The notes: generated by a model not told the origin, from the sequence alone. A DNA stretch of 64,000 nt from Ferruginibacter sp. (GCF_028288465.1 NZ_JAQBNR010000069.1:86648-150647); one strand, 5' to 3'. Counted from the first letter of the stretch, positions 43,594 to 53,692 are shown. Translations and numbers: made by a program.

Positions 43594-44466
43594 ATGATTG
43601 TGGTTGAACTGCAAGGCGGCCTTGGTAATCAAATGTTTCAATATGCATTGGGAAGGCATCTTGCTGTTTTAAATAACGCAAAGTTGTATGTAGATACGCA
43701 TTATTTAAATGACCGCAGACCAAGAAAAAATTTCACTTTCAGAACGCTTGATTTAGATATTTTTAATGCCGAAATTAATGAGGCGCCTTCCCCGCTTTCA
43801 AAAAAATATGGGTCGCACAAAAGTATCTTTACCAAAATACTTAACCGTTGTATTCAACCAAAACCGCTCAAGCTTATTGCAGAAAAAGAGTTTAGTTTCA
43901 ACCATTCAGTATTAACTCTTTCAGATAATGTATATCTTACCGGCTATTGGCAAAGTGAAAATTATTTTACAGGTATAGAACAAATTATAAGAAAAGATTT
44001 TGTTTTAAAATTGCCTTTACCTGAACACATACAAAATTTACGAACGGAAATAGAAAATGCAAATGCAGTTTGCCTGCATGTGCGCAGGGGCGATTTTGTA
44101 AACACTACGATGCACGGCACTTTGGGAATGGAATATTACAGCGAGGCTGTGAGGCTGATTAAAGAAAAAATTTTGAACCCTGTTTTTTATATCTTTTCAG
44201 ACGACATTAACTGGTGTAAAAAAAATATTGTGACACAAGGTACCGCAGTTTATGTAGACGACGAATTTGCAGCTGAAAAAGCCAGGGGTCATTTTTCGTT
44301 GATGACTGCGTGTAAGCACTTTATTATACCCAACAGTAGTTTTGGCTGGTGGGCTGCATGGCTTGGCAGCTATAATGATAAAATTGTTATTGTTCCAAAA
44401 ATATGGTTTCATAACAGTAAATGGGATACAAAAGATATAGTACCAAAAAATTGGATCAAAATATGA
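43594..44466 (+). CDS. alpha-1,2-fucosyltransferase, GT11 family
   Basis: A 290-aa GT11 enzyme. The family motifs are all present: ELQGGLGNQMFQYALGRHL at the N-terminus, HVRRGDFV in the middle and NSSFGWWAAWL near the end. It transfers fucose from GDP-fucose in alpha-1,2 linkage. No GDP-fucose synthesis genes lie in the window. Its stop overlaps the next gene's ATG by 4 bp (ATGA). Confidence 0.93.
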   Translation: MIVVELQGGLGNQMFQYALGRHLAVLNNAKLYVDTHYLNDRRPRKNFTFRTLDLDIFNAEINEAPSPLSKKYGSHKSIFTKILNRCIQPKPLKLIAEKEFSFNHSVLTLSDNVYLTGYWQSENYFTGIEQIIRKDFVLKLPLPEHIQNLRTEIENANAVCLHVRRGDFVNTTMHGTLGMEYYSEAVRLIKEKILNPVFYIFSDDINWCKKNIVTQGTAVYVDDEFAAEKARGHFSLMTACKHFIIPNSSFGWWAAWLGSYNDKIVIVPKIWFHNSKWDTKDIVPKNWIKI

Positions 44467-45356
44467 CGAACCCGTTTTTTTCAATCGTAATTCCCACTTA
44501 TAACCGGGCGCATTTAATAGGTAAAACTATTAACAGCGTTTTACAACAACGGTATACCAACTTCGAGATAATAATTGTGGATGATGGCAGCACCGATGAC
44601 ACGGAAAATGCAATAAAATCTTTTTTAAGTGAGCGGGTAACCTATTTTAAAAAAGACAACGCTGAAAGATCTGCGGCCAGAAACTTTGGAACGGGTAAGG
44701 CGAAAGGTGATTACATTTCCTGGTTTGATTCTGATGATTTAATGCTGCCCAATCATTTGGAAGAGGCTGTAAAAATGATACAGCAAAACAATCAGCCGGA
44801 AATATTCGCCCTTTCTTTTACAATAGCTACTCCGGAACTAAAAACGGTGAGAGAAGTTATATTACCTGCGACTTCCTGCAACGCTATTTTGTATAAACAA
44901 AACATCCTCGCATGTAATCCTGTTTTTGTAAGAAAAGATATAGCCCTGCACTTTCCCTTTAATGAAACAAGGTCGCTTTCCGCTTCTGAAGATTACGAAT
45001 TGTGGTTAAGAATGGCAGCAAAGTTTACAATTTATACCTCGCAACAACCTACTTCTATTCTGATAGAACATACCGAACGCAGTGTAAATGTCGCAGCCTC
45101 CGGAGAAAAAATTGCGACCCGTTTTGAGACTTTTTTAAAAATCGTTCTATCAAACAATTCTGTTGTAAGTTTTTTAAATCATAAAAAGGCTGACTTCACA
45201 GCAAGAATATATTTATTGATTGCCACCACGCTTGCTGTAAATAGTTTAAAAAAAGACGCTTCTAACTATTTTTTAAAATCCTTGTCTACCTACCCCCTTA
45301 TTATTTTACAACGCCAGTTTTATGTATTTTTAAAAGTGATGCTGTTAAAGAAATAA
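44463..45356 (+). CDS. GT2-family glycosyltransferase
   Basis: A 297-aa GT-A enzyme. The N-terminal FSIVIPTYNRAHLIGKTI, the first acidic motif VDDGSTDDTE and the DxD-like WFDSDDLM are clear. The start is the ATG overlapping the fucosyltransferase stop; a longer frame exists but is not needed. It is the last gene of the plus-strand run and converges with another GT2 gene. Confidence 0.9.
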   Translation: MTNPFFSIVIPTYNRAHLIGKTINSVLQQRYTNFEIIIVDDGSTDDTENAIKSFLSERVTYFKKDNAERSAARNFGTGKAKGDYISWFDSDDLMLPNHLEEAVKMIQQNNQPEIFALSFTIATPELKTVREVILPATSCNAILYKQNILACNPVFVRKDIALHFPFNETRSLSASEDYELWLRMAAKFTIYTSQQPTSILIEHTERSVNVAASGEKIATRFETFLKIVLSNNSVVSFLNHKKADFTARIYLLIATTLAVNSLKKDASNYFLKSLSTYPLIILQRQFYVFLKVMLLKK

Positions 45357-45382
45357 TGTTGTTTGTCCCAGGTGTATCAATA

Positions 45383-46222
45383 CTAATTTTTTGTTCTGAC
45401 AAAGCTGTACAAATAACTTCTGATATAAATAAACCCTGCTTTAGCAAGCCAATTAAGTATTTGCCATTTGCTGTATCCTTTTAATTTAGCAAGGGAGGAT
45501 AATTGTGCGTAAAGCCGCAAATTGTTTAAATGCTTTTTTAGGTTCAGACTTTTGCTGATGTTGCCGGAATGCTGATACCAAACGCCGGAAATGTTTTTAC
45601 TTACTATCACATCTTTATTGCTGTTATTGATACACAATTGCAGTAAAGAAAATATATCGGATGAAATTACATCTCTTGAATAAAAATCACTGGCCATCGC
45701 TGAGGTCCGGTGATAAAGTGTTGACATGTGAGAAAAATAATTCCGCTTAAAATAATTTAAAAAAAAATCTCCCGCAGTGATAACAGCTTCGCCGGATTTT
45801 ATATTTGGTTCATTTAGTTTTTCAAACCGGTCACTTTTTATAATATTTACGCCCTGATAAAACAAGGTTTTATCAACACCATTCTTTTTTATGGCCTGCA
45901 TTGCCTGCGAAATATACTGATCATTTGTAAAGTAATCATCGGCATCCAGGTTGATCACCCAGTCTGCTTTCGCATATTCATACAGGCATTTTCTGTAATT
46001 GGCAACCCTGCCTAAATTGACTCCATTTCTTTTATACGTTATAGAAGGCTTACCTAAAAAATTCGCTATTATGGCAGCTGTAGAATCAGTTGAATTGTCA
46101 TCAGCAATGATGATCTCAATATTGCTGTAATCCTGCCGCAGGGCACTTTCAATGGCTTTCGCAATAAAACGCTCCTGGTTGTAAACCGGAATCATTATAC
46201 AAACAGAAGGGCTTTCACTCAT
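45383..46222 (-). CDS. GT2-family glycosyltransferase
   Basis: A 279-aa GT-A enzyme with CIMIPVYNQERFIAKAIESAL, ADDNSTDST and the DxD motif in NLDADDYF. It is coupled to a methyltransferase gene 7 bp upstream. It differs from the GT2 gene it faces (26-bp gap), so the convergent pair is not a recent inverted duplication. Confidence 0.9.
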   Translation of the reverse strand: MSESPSVCIMIPVYNQERFIAKAIESALRQDYSNIEIIIADDNSTDSTAAIIANFLGKPSITYKRNGVNLGRVANYRKCLYEYAKADWVINLDADDYFTNDQYISQAMQAIKKNGVDKTLFYQGVNIIKSDRFEKLNEPNIKSGEAVITAGDFFLNYFKRNYFSHMSTLYHRTSAMASDFYSRDVISSDIFSLLQLCINNSNKDVIVSKNISGVWYQHSGNISKSLNLKKHLNNLRLYAQLSSLAKLKGYSKWQILNWLAKAGFIYIRSYLYSFVRTKN

Positions 46223-46229
46223 AAAATAC

Positions 46230-46832
46230 CTACAATTTTACAAGTATAAATTGAATCTCGTAGCACGATATGTTATTGCTCCAGCTATCCTCATACCACT
46301 CCTTCATAAAAGTGCTGGCATTAAATATCAGCTGGCATAATTTCCGGAATGGCCGGTTAATGATCCAGGGAGATTTAAAATGCAAAAATACTTTCTGCAA
46401 TTGCAGCCCGGTATGTACATTGTAATTGGGCACTTTTCTTTTTAGCAAATTATCTTTTACCAGGTAAGAAAATGAGTACAGACCAAAAAATTTTTGATGC
46501 GTATAATCAGAATAAAAATAAGCATTGGAAAAATGAGGTACTATCACTTCGATAAAACCAGTTGGTTTTAAAACACGGTTTAATTCTACCAACAAGCCGG
46601 GTACATCTGCCAGGTGTTCAAAAAAATGCGAGGCGTGTATTTCATCGGCGCAATTATCAGGAAAAGACTGTAGTATTTCATAAACATCCCCTACAATATC
46701 AACGGCATCTTTATCCAGCATATCTATTCCTATCCAGTGAGGCTCTTTTTTAAATGCACCACATCCCAAATCAAGAATCACCGGCTGAAGCATTGATAGC
46801 CTGGAAATGATATTTTTTTTGTCTGTCATCAT
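46230..46832 (-). CDS. SAM-dependent methyltransferase (type 11-like)
   Basis: A 200-aa methyltransferase. Motif I is degenerate but recognisable as VILDLGCGAFKKEPH; HASHFFEHLADVPGLLVELNRVLKPTG matches the motif IV-V region. It is the first gene of a two-gene leftward operon with a GT2. It may methylate a sugar on the polysaccharide; the acceptor is unknown. Confidence 0.83.
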   Translation of the reverse strand: MMTDKKNIISRLSMLQPVILDLGCGAFKKEPHWIGIDMLDKDAVDIVGDVYEILQSFPDNCADEIHASHFFEHLADVPGLLVELNRVLKPTGFIEVIVPHFSNAYFYSDYTHQKFFGLYSFSYLVKDNLLKRKVPNYNVHTGLQLQKVFLHFKSPWIINRPFRKLCQLIFNASTFMKEWYEDSWSNNISCYEIQFILVKL

Positions 46833-46857
46833 ACGAAAAGCAAATCTGCCTTAACGA

Positions 46858-46865
46858 CAAAAGTA
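46858..46865 (-). promoter_or_regulatory. -7 promoter element upstream of the methyltransferase-GT2 operon
   Basis: On the minus strand the sequence is TACTTTTG, an exact TAnnTTTG match, 25 bp before the ATG. I see no matching -33 element. Confidence 0.35.
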
Positions 46866-47058
46866 ATTTTTTTAAGTCGTTGCAGCATTAAAAAAGGCCT
46901 GATCGCCTGGCATACTATAATTTAATTTTATATCCATAAAATTTTCGGCTATACATTTACAATCCAAAAAATGCGATAGCTTTCTGAAATCGTACTATTT
47001 TTTACCTGATTTTTTATTTAAACTGGCCAATAAGGTTTATTAAAGGGGATTTGTAAAC

Positions 47059-48222
47059 ATGCAAAAAAAGAAAGTGGCTATTTTGATCAATGCGCTCGAA
47101 GTGGCAGGGGCTGAGAAAGTGGTGGCGCAAATCATCAACTCATTTTATAAAGAATTTGACCTTCATCTGATCTTGCTCAACAATACCATTGAATTTGAAT
47201 TGCCGGTGAATGATATCACCATCAAAACAATCGACAATTCCAATCTTAAAAAAAGAAAAAGTGCCAAAGATGTTTTAAAAATCCCCCTGCTGGCGTTTCG
47301 TTTAAAAAAATATCTGCAACAGGAAAATATCAACATTTGTTTTTCCGCTTTAAACCGGTCAAATTATATCAATTGCTTTTTGCGGATATTAAACTGGAAA
47401 GGAGCTATTTTAATCAGCGAACGGTCCCACACTTCTTCCGCCTACAATCCAAATACCGTTGCCGGAAAAACGGGCAGGCTCCTTGTAAAAAAACTGTATC
47501 CCTTCGCCAATGTAATCGTACCCAATTCTGCAGGTATTCAATACGATCTTGCCACCAATTTTCACTTAACAAATCGGTTTACGGTAATTCACAACCCGGT
47601 TAATATAACCATGCAGCAAAAAGATATGGCGGAATCTGTGGAAGACGTTGATCTCAGCAGTTTTACTTTTTCACACGTGGCCAGGATAGAAAAAGGAAAA
47701 AATCATGAACTGGTGCTGGCTGCCGTACAAAAAATAAAACAGCGGGATTTTAAAGTACTGCTGATTGGCCAGGGACCGGAGGAAGAACATATTAAACTCC
47801 TCTCACACAAAATGGGCATCAGCGATAAAATTGTTTTTTTAGGTTACCGCAGAAATGTAGTTAAATATGTAGCCCGCTCACAATGCCATTTATTAACTTC
47901 CGACTCAGAAGGCTTTCCAAACGCATTGCTGGAGGCGCTTACCTGTGGCACGCCGGTAATTAGTACCGATTGCCCCACCGGTCCACGGGAACTGCTGGAT
48001 GGGGCTTTTACACCAACCAAACACACCGCCGGTGTTGAAAAAACACCTTTCGGAATATTAATACCGGTAAACGACGCTGCTGCACTCGCAGATGCCATGC
48101 TTGCCATAATGGATGATGATGCCTTGCGGAAAGAATACGGTGCCGCAGGAATAAGAAGAGCAAAAGATTTTGACTTGTCGATTATTATGAAACAATTCGC
48201 TGACCTGCTGCACCAGTTTTAG
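47059..48222 (+). CDS. GT4-family glycosyltransferase
   Basis: A 387-aa GT-B enzyme with INALEVAGAEKVVAQI at the N-terminus, then SERSHTSSAYNP, SHVARIEKGKNHELVL, FLGYRRNVVKY and the donor site SDSEGFPNALLEAL (E-x7-E). An AAGGGG lies 10 bp before the ATG. It is the last polysaccharide gene on the right-hand side of the locus. Confidence 0.9.
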   Translation: MQKKKVAILINALEVAGAEKVVAQIINSFYKEFDLHLILLNNTIEFELPVNDITIKTIDNSNLKKRKSAKDVLKIPLLAFRLKKYLQQENINICFSALNRSNYINCFLRILNWKGAILISERSHTSSAYNPNTVAGKTGRLLVKKLYPFANVIVPNSAGIQYDLATNFHLTNRFTVIHNPVNITMQQKDMAESVEDVDLSSFTFSHVARIEKGKNHELVLAAVQKIKQRDFKVLLIGQGPEEEHIKLLSHKMGISDKIVFLGYRRNVVKYVARSQCHLLTSDSEGFPNALLEALTCGTPVISTDCPTGPRELLDGAFTPTKHTAGVEKTPFGILIPVNDAAALADAMLAIMDDDALRKEYGAAGIRRAKDFDLSIIMKQFADLLHQF

Positions 48223-48324
48223 CAGCGTCACCTGGCTTCCATTTCAGTCAAAAAATCCCGGCAAATTTGTTGACACATTAACCCTGGTGACTGTTTTAAT
48301 ATTTCCTCCATTACCTTTGCCGCC

Positions 48325-50220
48325 ATGCATTACGCTTCAATAGAAAATATCAGTAAGTCTTTCGGGATAAGAACCCTTTTTAAAAACATCACTTTAAACA
48401 TAGAGGAAGGCGATAAAATAGCCCTGGTGGCCCGCAATGGCAGCGGTAAAAGTACCTTGCTTAAAATTATTACCGGCCTTGATACGCCCGATACCGGCAC
48501 GGTGTGGGTACATAAGGATATAAAAGTAGTCATGCTTCAACAGGACAATGATTTTGATGGCAGCAAAACCATTTGGGATAATGTACTGCGGCTTGATAAC
48601 CCGGTGGTGAAAGTGGTAAAAGAGTACGAACAGTTTTTAGAAGATGGCCTTGAAGATATTGATAAACTGGGCGAGTTAATGGCACGCCTGGATGACCTGA
48701 ATGCCTGGAGTTTTGAGAGCGATCTGAAACAAATTCTTGGTAAATTAAACCTGCACCACCTGAGTGAAAAAGTCGGCAATTTAAGTGGCGGACAAAAGAA
48801 AAGAGTGGCGCTTGCGCAGGCATTGATTGAAGCTGATCTGCACGCTGGCCGCTGCCTGTTGATACTGGATGAACCTACGAACCACCTGGATGTGGACATG
48901 ATAGAATGGCTGGAAGACTACCTGGCCGCGGCAAAAGTGACGATGTTGCTGGTAACACATGACCGCTACTTTTTAGATGCCGTTAGCAATGAAATAGTTG
49001 AAATAGACGAAGAAAAAGTCTTTGTGTACAAAGGCGATTACGATAACTTTTTGGAACAAAAAAGTATGCGCCTGGAAGTTCAGCAAAGTGAGTTGCAGAA
49101 GGACAAAAATATATTTAGAAAAGAACTGGAATGGATGCGCAAACAGCCCAAAGCCCGTACCACCAAAAGTAAAAGCCGGCAGGATGCATTTACGGAAGTT
49201 GAAGATAGAGTTAAATTGAAAAAAGATGTGGAAGAAGTAAGCCTGCAGGTGAAAATGACAAGGCTCGGCGGAAAGATATTGGAGCTGATTAAAGTGCACA
49301 AAAGCTACGGTGATCTTCAGATTATGAAGGGTTTTGATTATACTTTCAAACGTGGTGAACGCATTGGTGTGGTAGGTAAAAATGGGGTGGGTAAATCTAC
49401 TTTTTTAAAGATTGCCCTGCAGCAGGAAAAGCCAGACAGCGGAAAAATAAATCATGGCGATACGGTGGTATTTGGCAATTTCAGCCAGGATGGTTTGATT
49501 TATAAAGAAGATAAAAGAGCCATTGAATATGTAAAAGATATGGCAGAATATTTTCCTTTAAACGATGGCACAAAAATCAGTGCCAGCCAGTTTATGGAAA
49601 AATTTGGTTTTTCTGCAGAGCAACAGTTTACCCCGCTGAGCAAGCTAAGCGGTGGCGAAAAACGCAGATTGCATTTAATGAGCGTGTTGTTTTTAAACCC
49701 CAATTTTTTGGTGCTGGATGAACCGACCAATGATCTTGACTTGCAGACATTGCGTACTTTGGAAGAATTTTTAATGGAGTATCCCGGCTGCATCCTCATT
49801 GTTAGTCATGACCGGTATTTTATGGATAGAATGGTAGATCACTTGTTTGCTTTTGAAGGTAATGGCGTTATCAGGGACTACCCGGGCAACTATACCCAAT
49901 ACCGGGAAGCCGTTTCCAATGGCAGTTTAACAGATGACCGGCAACTGATAAAACAAGAAACTAAAGTGCCGGAAGCAGCACCAGCAGCACCTTCCAGCGC
50001 ATCTACTCAAAAATTATCTTTTAAAGAGAAGAGAGAGCTGGAGCTGCTGGAGAAGGAAATGCCTGAACTACAAAAAGAAAAAGCCGCTCTTGAAACGAAA
50101 ATGAATGAAGGTAACCCTGGGTTTGATAAATTACAAAAAGCCGCTGAACGCATCGGCATAATCGTGCAATTGCTGGATGAAAAAGAAATGCGCTGGCTGG
50201 AGTTGAGTGAAAAGAATTAG
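48325..50220 (+). CDS. ABC-F family ATPase (Uup/EttA type)
   Basis: A 631-aa soluble protein with two ABC ATPase domains and no membrane segment. The Walker A motifs are ARNGSGKST and GKNGVGKST, and the signature motifs are LSGGQKKR and LSGGEKRR, with LDEPTNHLD and LDEPTNDLD as Walker B. The linker between domains is charged, and a C-terminal coiled coil (about residues 565-631) resembles Uup. ABC-F proteins act on the ribosome or on nucleic-acid intermediates, not in transport. Confidence 0.92.
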   Translation: MHYASIENISKSFGIRTLFKNITLNIEEGDKIALVARNGSGKSTLLKIITGLDTPDTGTVWVHKDIKVVMLQQDNDFDGSKTIWDNVLRLDNPVVKVVKEYEQFLEDGLEDIDKLGELMARLDDLNAWSFESDLKQILGKLNLHHLSEKVGNLSGGQKKRVALAQALIEADLHAGRCLLILDEPTNHLDVDMIEWLEDYLAAAKVTMLLVTHDRYFLDAVSNEIVEIDEEKVFVYKGDYDNFLEQKSMRLEVQQSELQKDKNIFRKELEWMRKQPKARTTKSKSRQDAFTEVEDRVKLKKDVEEVSLQVKMTRLGGKILELIKVHKSYGDLQIMKGFDYTFKRGERIGVVGKNGVGKSTFLKIALQQEKPDSGKINHGDTVVFGNFSQDGLIYKEDKRAIEYVKDMAEYFPLNDGTKISASQFMEKFGFSAEQQFTPLSKLSGGEKRRLHLMSVLFLNPNFLVLDEPTNDLDLQTLRTLEEFLMEYPGCILIVSHDRYFMDRMVDHLFAFEGNGVIRDYPGNYTQYREAVSNGSLTDDRQLIKQETKVPEAAPAAPSSASTQKLSFKEKRELELLEKEMPELQKEKAALETKMNEGNPGFDKLQKAAERIGIIVQLLDEKEMRWLELSEKN

Positions 50221-50235
50221 TTACCTTTCTGCTGA

Positions 50236-51429
50236 ATGAAACCGCCTGTAATGAACCAACGCTTTTACTCCCTGGATGTTTTTCGTGGAGCCACGGTAGC
50301 TTTAATGATACTCGTAAATAACCCTGGTAGCTGGGCGCATATTTATACGCCGCTTGAACATGCACCCTGGCACGGGGTTACACCAACAGACCTTGTATTT
50401 CCATTTTTTTTATTTGCCGTTGGTAATGCCATGGCTTTTGTTTTACCAAGACTGGAAGCTGCCGGCGAATCTGTTTTTTGGAAAAAAGTTATTAAACGAT
50501 CACTCCTCATTTTTTTAATCGGGTTATTCTTAAATTGGTTTCCGTTTATTAAATGGGACAATGACCAACTGGTTGCCAAGCCATGGGCCTATATTACAAG
50601 TGATGGCAAAGCTTCGGGCGTACGTATATTTGGCGTGTTGCAACGCATAGCGCTGTGCTACTTTTTTGCGTCTGTTATTGCGCATTTTGGAAAACAAAAA
50701 GGCGCATTTATTGCAGGTGCATTTTTACTGCTGGCTTATTGGTTTGTGTGTATTGCAGCCAACCCTGCCGATCCGTTTAGCTTTGCCGGTTGGTTTGGAA
50801 CAAAGATAGATTTAGCCTTACTTGGAGAAGCGCATATTTATAAAGGTGAAGGCTCTTCATTTGATCCTGAAGGTTTGATGAGTACCGCAGGCGCTGTTGT
50901 ACAAGTGATTTTTGGTTACCTCGCCGGCAGTTATATCATACAAAAAGGCAAGACTGCTGAAATGGTCAACGGGTTATTTGTGGCTGGCTGCGTGCTGCTT
51001 TTCACAGGGTATTGCTGGGATATGGTTTTCCCGATCAACAAAAAAATATGGACCAGCAGCTATACGGTTTATACAACAGGCTTGGCCTTACTTATTCTTG
51101 CGCTGATGATTTATATCATTGAGTTTAAGGAATGGCGTGGCCGGTGGAGCAGGTTCTTTGATGTGTTTGGGAAAAACGCCCTTTTCATTTTTGCGATGAG
51201 TGCTATTTTACCAAGACTGCTGGCTTTGATACGCATACCGGCTGGTGTTGGGTTAGATGGCAAGCCTGCTTACTTTACACCATTCGCCTGGTTTTATGAG
51301 CATGTTTGTAAACCAATATTGCCAGCCGAACCACGAGCAGGTTCATTAATTTATGCGCTTTGTTTTATAACAATGATGTGGAGTTTTGCCTGGCTGCTGG
51401 ATAAGAAAAAAATCTACATTAAGGTGTAA
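50236..51429 (+). CDS. DUF5009 / heparan-alpha-glucosaminide N-acetyltransferase-like membrane protein
   Basis: A 397-aa protein with about ten membrane helices. The N-terminal FYSLDVFRGATVALMILVNN with PTDLVFPFFLFAVGNA is the family hallmark and includes the conserved Asp. Members are related to NagX and to lysosomal HGSNAT, which move acetyl groups across the membrane to an amino sugar. A second ATG at 50251 is an equally good start. Its 3' end overlaps the convergent galactokinase gene by 11 bp. Confidence 0.85.
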   Translation: MKPPVMNQRFYSLDVFRGATVALMILVNNPGSWAHIYTPLEHAPWHGVTPTDLVFPFFLFAVGNAMAFVLPRLEAAGESVFWKKVIKRSLLIFLIGLFLNWFPFIKWDNDQLVAKPWAYITSDGKASGVRIFGVLQRIALCYFFASVIAHFGKQKGAFIAGAFLLLAYWFVCIAANPADPFSFAGWFGTKIDLALLGEAHIYKGEGSSFDPEGLMSTAGAVVQVIFGYLAGSYIIQKGKTAEMVNGLFVAGCVLLFTGYCWDMVFPINKKIWTSSYTVYTTGLALLILALMIYIIEFKEWRGRWSRFFDVFGKNALFIFAMSAILPRLLALIRIPAGVGLDGKPAYFTPFAWFYEHVCKPILPAEPRAGSLIYALCFITMMWSFAWLLDKKKIYIKV

Positions 51430-52582
51430 CTGCAATTTTTTTGGTACCATCACCAGTTGATACAATATATGCTTCGGCATCAATATTAAATTTTTGATGA
51501 TAAGCTTTGCTGGCGGTGTCAATAAACTGGCTAATGGCTTCGTCTTTTACAATATTAATGGTACAGCCACCAAAGCCGCCGCCCATCAATCTTGCGCCAA
51601 TCACGCCGCTGTGCTGCTTTGCCAGTTCAACCAAAAAGTCAAGTTCAGGGCAGCTTACCTCATATAAATTACTAAGCCCTTCATGCGTGGCATACATTAG
51701 TTTTCCGAAGGAAACCAAATCATCCTGCTGCAACACACTTGCTGCCTTTTTTGCACGGGCAATTTCTTCTACCACATATTTGCAGCAATTAAAAACTTTT
51801 GGCTCCATTTTATCCTTAAACGGCATCAACGCCTCCACATCTTTTATATCCCTGAAAGATTGAATGCCCAAATCATTTTTTAAAATTGCCATACCCGCTT
51901 CGCAACGTTGCCTGCGGATATTATACTCGCCCGAGGCCAGCGTATGGTGTACTTTGCTGTTGATTAAAACAATTTTGCAGCCCTGCAAACGCAATGGAAA
52001 ATATTGATGTTCTATCGTTTTGCAATCCAGCATAATCACTTCGTCCTTGCGGCCCATCATGTTGGCGTACTGATCCATAATACCGCAATTAACATGCGGA
52101 TAATTGTGTTCGGCCCGCTGGCAAAGTAAAGCCAATTCTACCCTGTTCATTTTTGTGTTCAGCATTTCGTTCAATGCAAATGCAAGCCCACCCTCAACTG
52201 CAGCAGACGAACTCATACCGGAACCTCTTGGTATATCACCTGCAAAAACACAGTCAAACCCTTTTACAGCAACACCCAGTAATACAAATTCATTTACTAC
52301 ACTCAGAACATAATTCTGCCAGTTACTCATTTTTTTGATATCCATCACAGCAACAGACAGGCGCTCATCAAAATCAATGGCAATAAAATTCAGGTTGTCG
52401 CTGTTGTTTGGAGCAACGGCATAGTACACGCCTTTGTCAATTGCGGCGGGCAATACGAAGCCGTCATTGTAATCAACATGTTCACCAATTAAATTAATGC
52501 GGCCGGGAGAAAAATAGAGGGTTGGTTCAGATGTAAAGCTTTCCCTGAAGCGGTTTAATACAGTAACGGCAATTGAATTCAT
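51419..52582 (-). CDS. galK: galactokinase
   Basis: A 387-aa GHMP kinase that phosphorylates galactose at C1. The substrate signature GRINLIGEHVDYNDGFVLPAA, the ATP loop PRGSGMSSSAA and the third motif GARLMGGGFGGC are intact. It is 3 bp downstream of the aldose-1-epimerase gene, so the two form a galactose operon. galT is not in the window. Confidence 0.94.
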   Translation of the reverse strand: MNSIAVTVLNRFRESFTSEPTLYFSPGRINLIGEHVDYNDGFVLPAAIDKGVYYAVAPNNSDNLNFIAIDFDERLSVAVMDIKKMSNWQNYVLSVVNEFVLLGVAVKGFDCVFAGDIPRGSGMSSSAAVEGGLAFALNEMLNTKMNRVELALLCQRAEHNYPHVNCGIMDQYANMMGRKDEVIMLDCKTIEHQYFPLRLQGCKIVLINSKVHHTLASGEYNIRRQRCEAGMAILKNDLGIQSFRDIKDVEALMPFKDKMEPKVFNCCKYVVEEIARAKKAASVLQQDDLVSFGKLMYATHEGLSNLYEVSCPELDFLVELAKQHSGVIGARLMGGGFGGCTINIVKDEAISQFIDTASKAYHQKFNIDAEAYIVSTGDGTKKIAVTP

Positions 52583-52585
52583 CGT

Positions 52586-53545
52586 TCAGTTTAACGGAGT
52601 TATTTTAAAGGTAGTTGCAAACACCTGTGATGTTTGCGGTGCCAAAGTTATCAAACCTATTCCATTATTGAACGCATCCGGCACGGCACTTAAATTTTCT
52701 ATTGCAATGCTGTTTCTGTGCGGCGGGGTGTAAATCTGCAAATAAGGATAACTTTTATCCGGACGAATTTCGACCTGCAATTTTTGAACAGGATCTCTCA
52801 ACACACATAATGGCTGACACTCTGCAAAATTTGCAGTAAAACAATTGTCAAAAAAAGTATCTCCTATTTGTTTAAGTGAACCGAATTCCTGGTAAGGCTC
52901 CGTTTCGCCATTGGGCACCAGGGTATCGTCAAAAATTATTTTTTCTTTGCTCTGAAATTCCAGCTGCAGTTCGTCTACCTTTTTTCCCAGTTTAAAATAA
53001 GGATGCCACCCATCCTGCATCGGGATGATGCCTTTATCCGTATTTGTTATTTTGGTAGCAATTTCCAGTGTGTTTTCCTTTGACAAGGTATAGGTGATGT
53101 TACAAACATAACTAAATGGAAACCCAGCATTTTCTCCCTTATAAGCATATTGTAAAACTACCTGCGCCCTTTCATCATTGCCTTCCTGGTGTATTATTTC
53201 AAACGCAACATCATACAACAATCCGTGTATGGCGTTATCGCCCAGCATGTATTTATTAAAAGTGTATTGATGGCCGCCAAAACTATATTTGGCATTTTTT
53301 ATCCTGCATGCAAAAGGAGAAAGTTTGCAACTCTTCATTCCTTTTGATTCTACATTGGCGGCAAAATCCTCAGCACTATCATACTGATCAATTACGTTAA
53401 TAAAATGATGATTGTGCCAGATTGAAAAGGCATGTAAAATGGCGCCACAACCGGGGATAATTTCAGCGGATGTATTGCTGCTGTTGTCTTTCAAAATAAT
53501 CTTATCAAACCCATTTTCAGTTTTGCTTTCAACGGTAAACGACAT
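52586..53545 (-). CDS. aldose 1-epimerase family protein
   Basis: A 319-aa GalM-like beta-sandwich protein. The candidate catalytic histidine is in QDGWHPYFKLG, with NAIHGLLYD before it. It would convert beta-galactose to alpha-galactose ahead of galactokinase. It is the first gene of the operon. The promoter region carries two inverted or direct repeats that could be operator sites. Confidence 0.88.
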   Translation of the reverse strand: MSFTVESKTENGFDKIILKDNSSNTSAEIIPGCGAILHAFSIWHNHHFINVIDQYDSAEDFAANVESKGMKSCKLSPFACRIKNAKYSFGGHQYTFNKYMLGDNAIHGLLYDVAFEIIHQEGNDERAQVVLQYAYKGENAGFPFSYVCNITYTLSKENTLEIATKITNTDKGIIPMQDGWHPYFKLGKKVDELQLEFQSKEKIIFDDTLVPNGETEPYQEFGSLKQIGDTFFDNCFTANFAECQPLCVLRDPVQKLQVEIRPDKSYPYLQIYTPPHRNSIAIENLSAVPDAFNNGIGLITLAPQTSQVFATTFKITPLN

Positions 53546-53613
53546 GCTGCTTTATTTTTTGTATATTATGTATAGAATAGATTTATTAAAATGAATGAGT
53601 CGGTCTTCTGCCG

Positions 53614-53692
53614 TAAGCTTGTATAAGCTTGTTACAGAATCAAAAAATAATTCAATCTGAAAACAAAGTATTTACAATTAACCCGTGGTTAA
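53614..53692. promoter_or_regulatory. tandem and inverted repeats in the galactose-gene divergent region
   Basis: TAAGCTTGT occurs twice with a 10-bp period (53614-53622 and 53624-53632), one helical turn apart. A perfect palindrome TTAACCCGTGGTTAA lies at 53678-53692. The region lies between the leftward galM-galK genes and a rightward small membrane-protein gene. Both elements are candidates for regulator binding; no regulator gene is adjacent. Confidence 0.35.
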
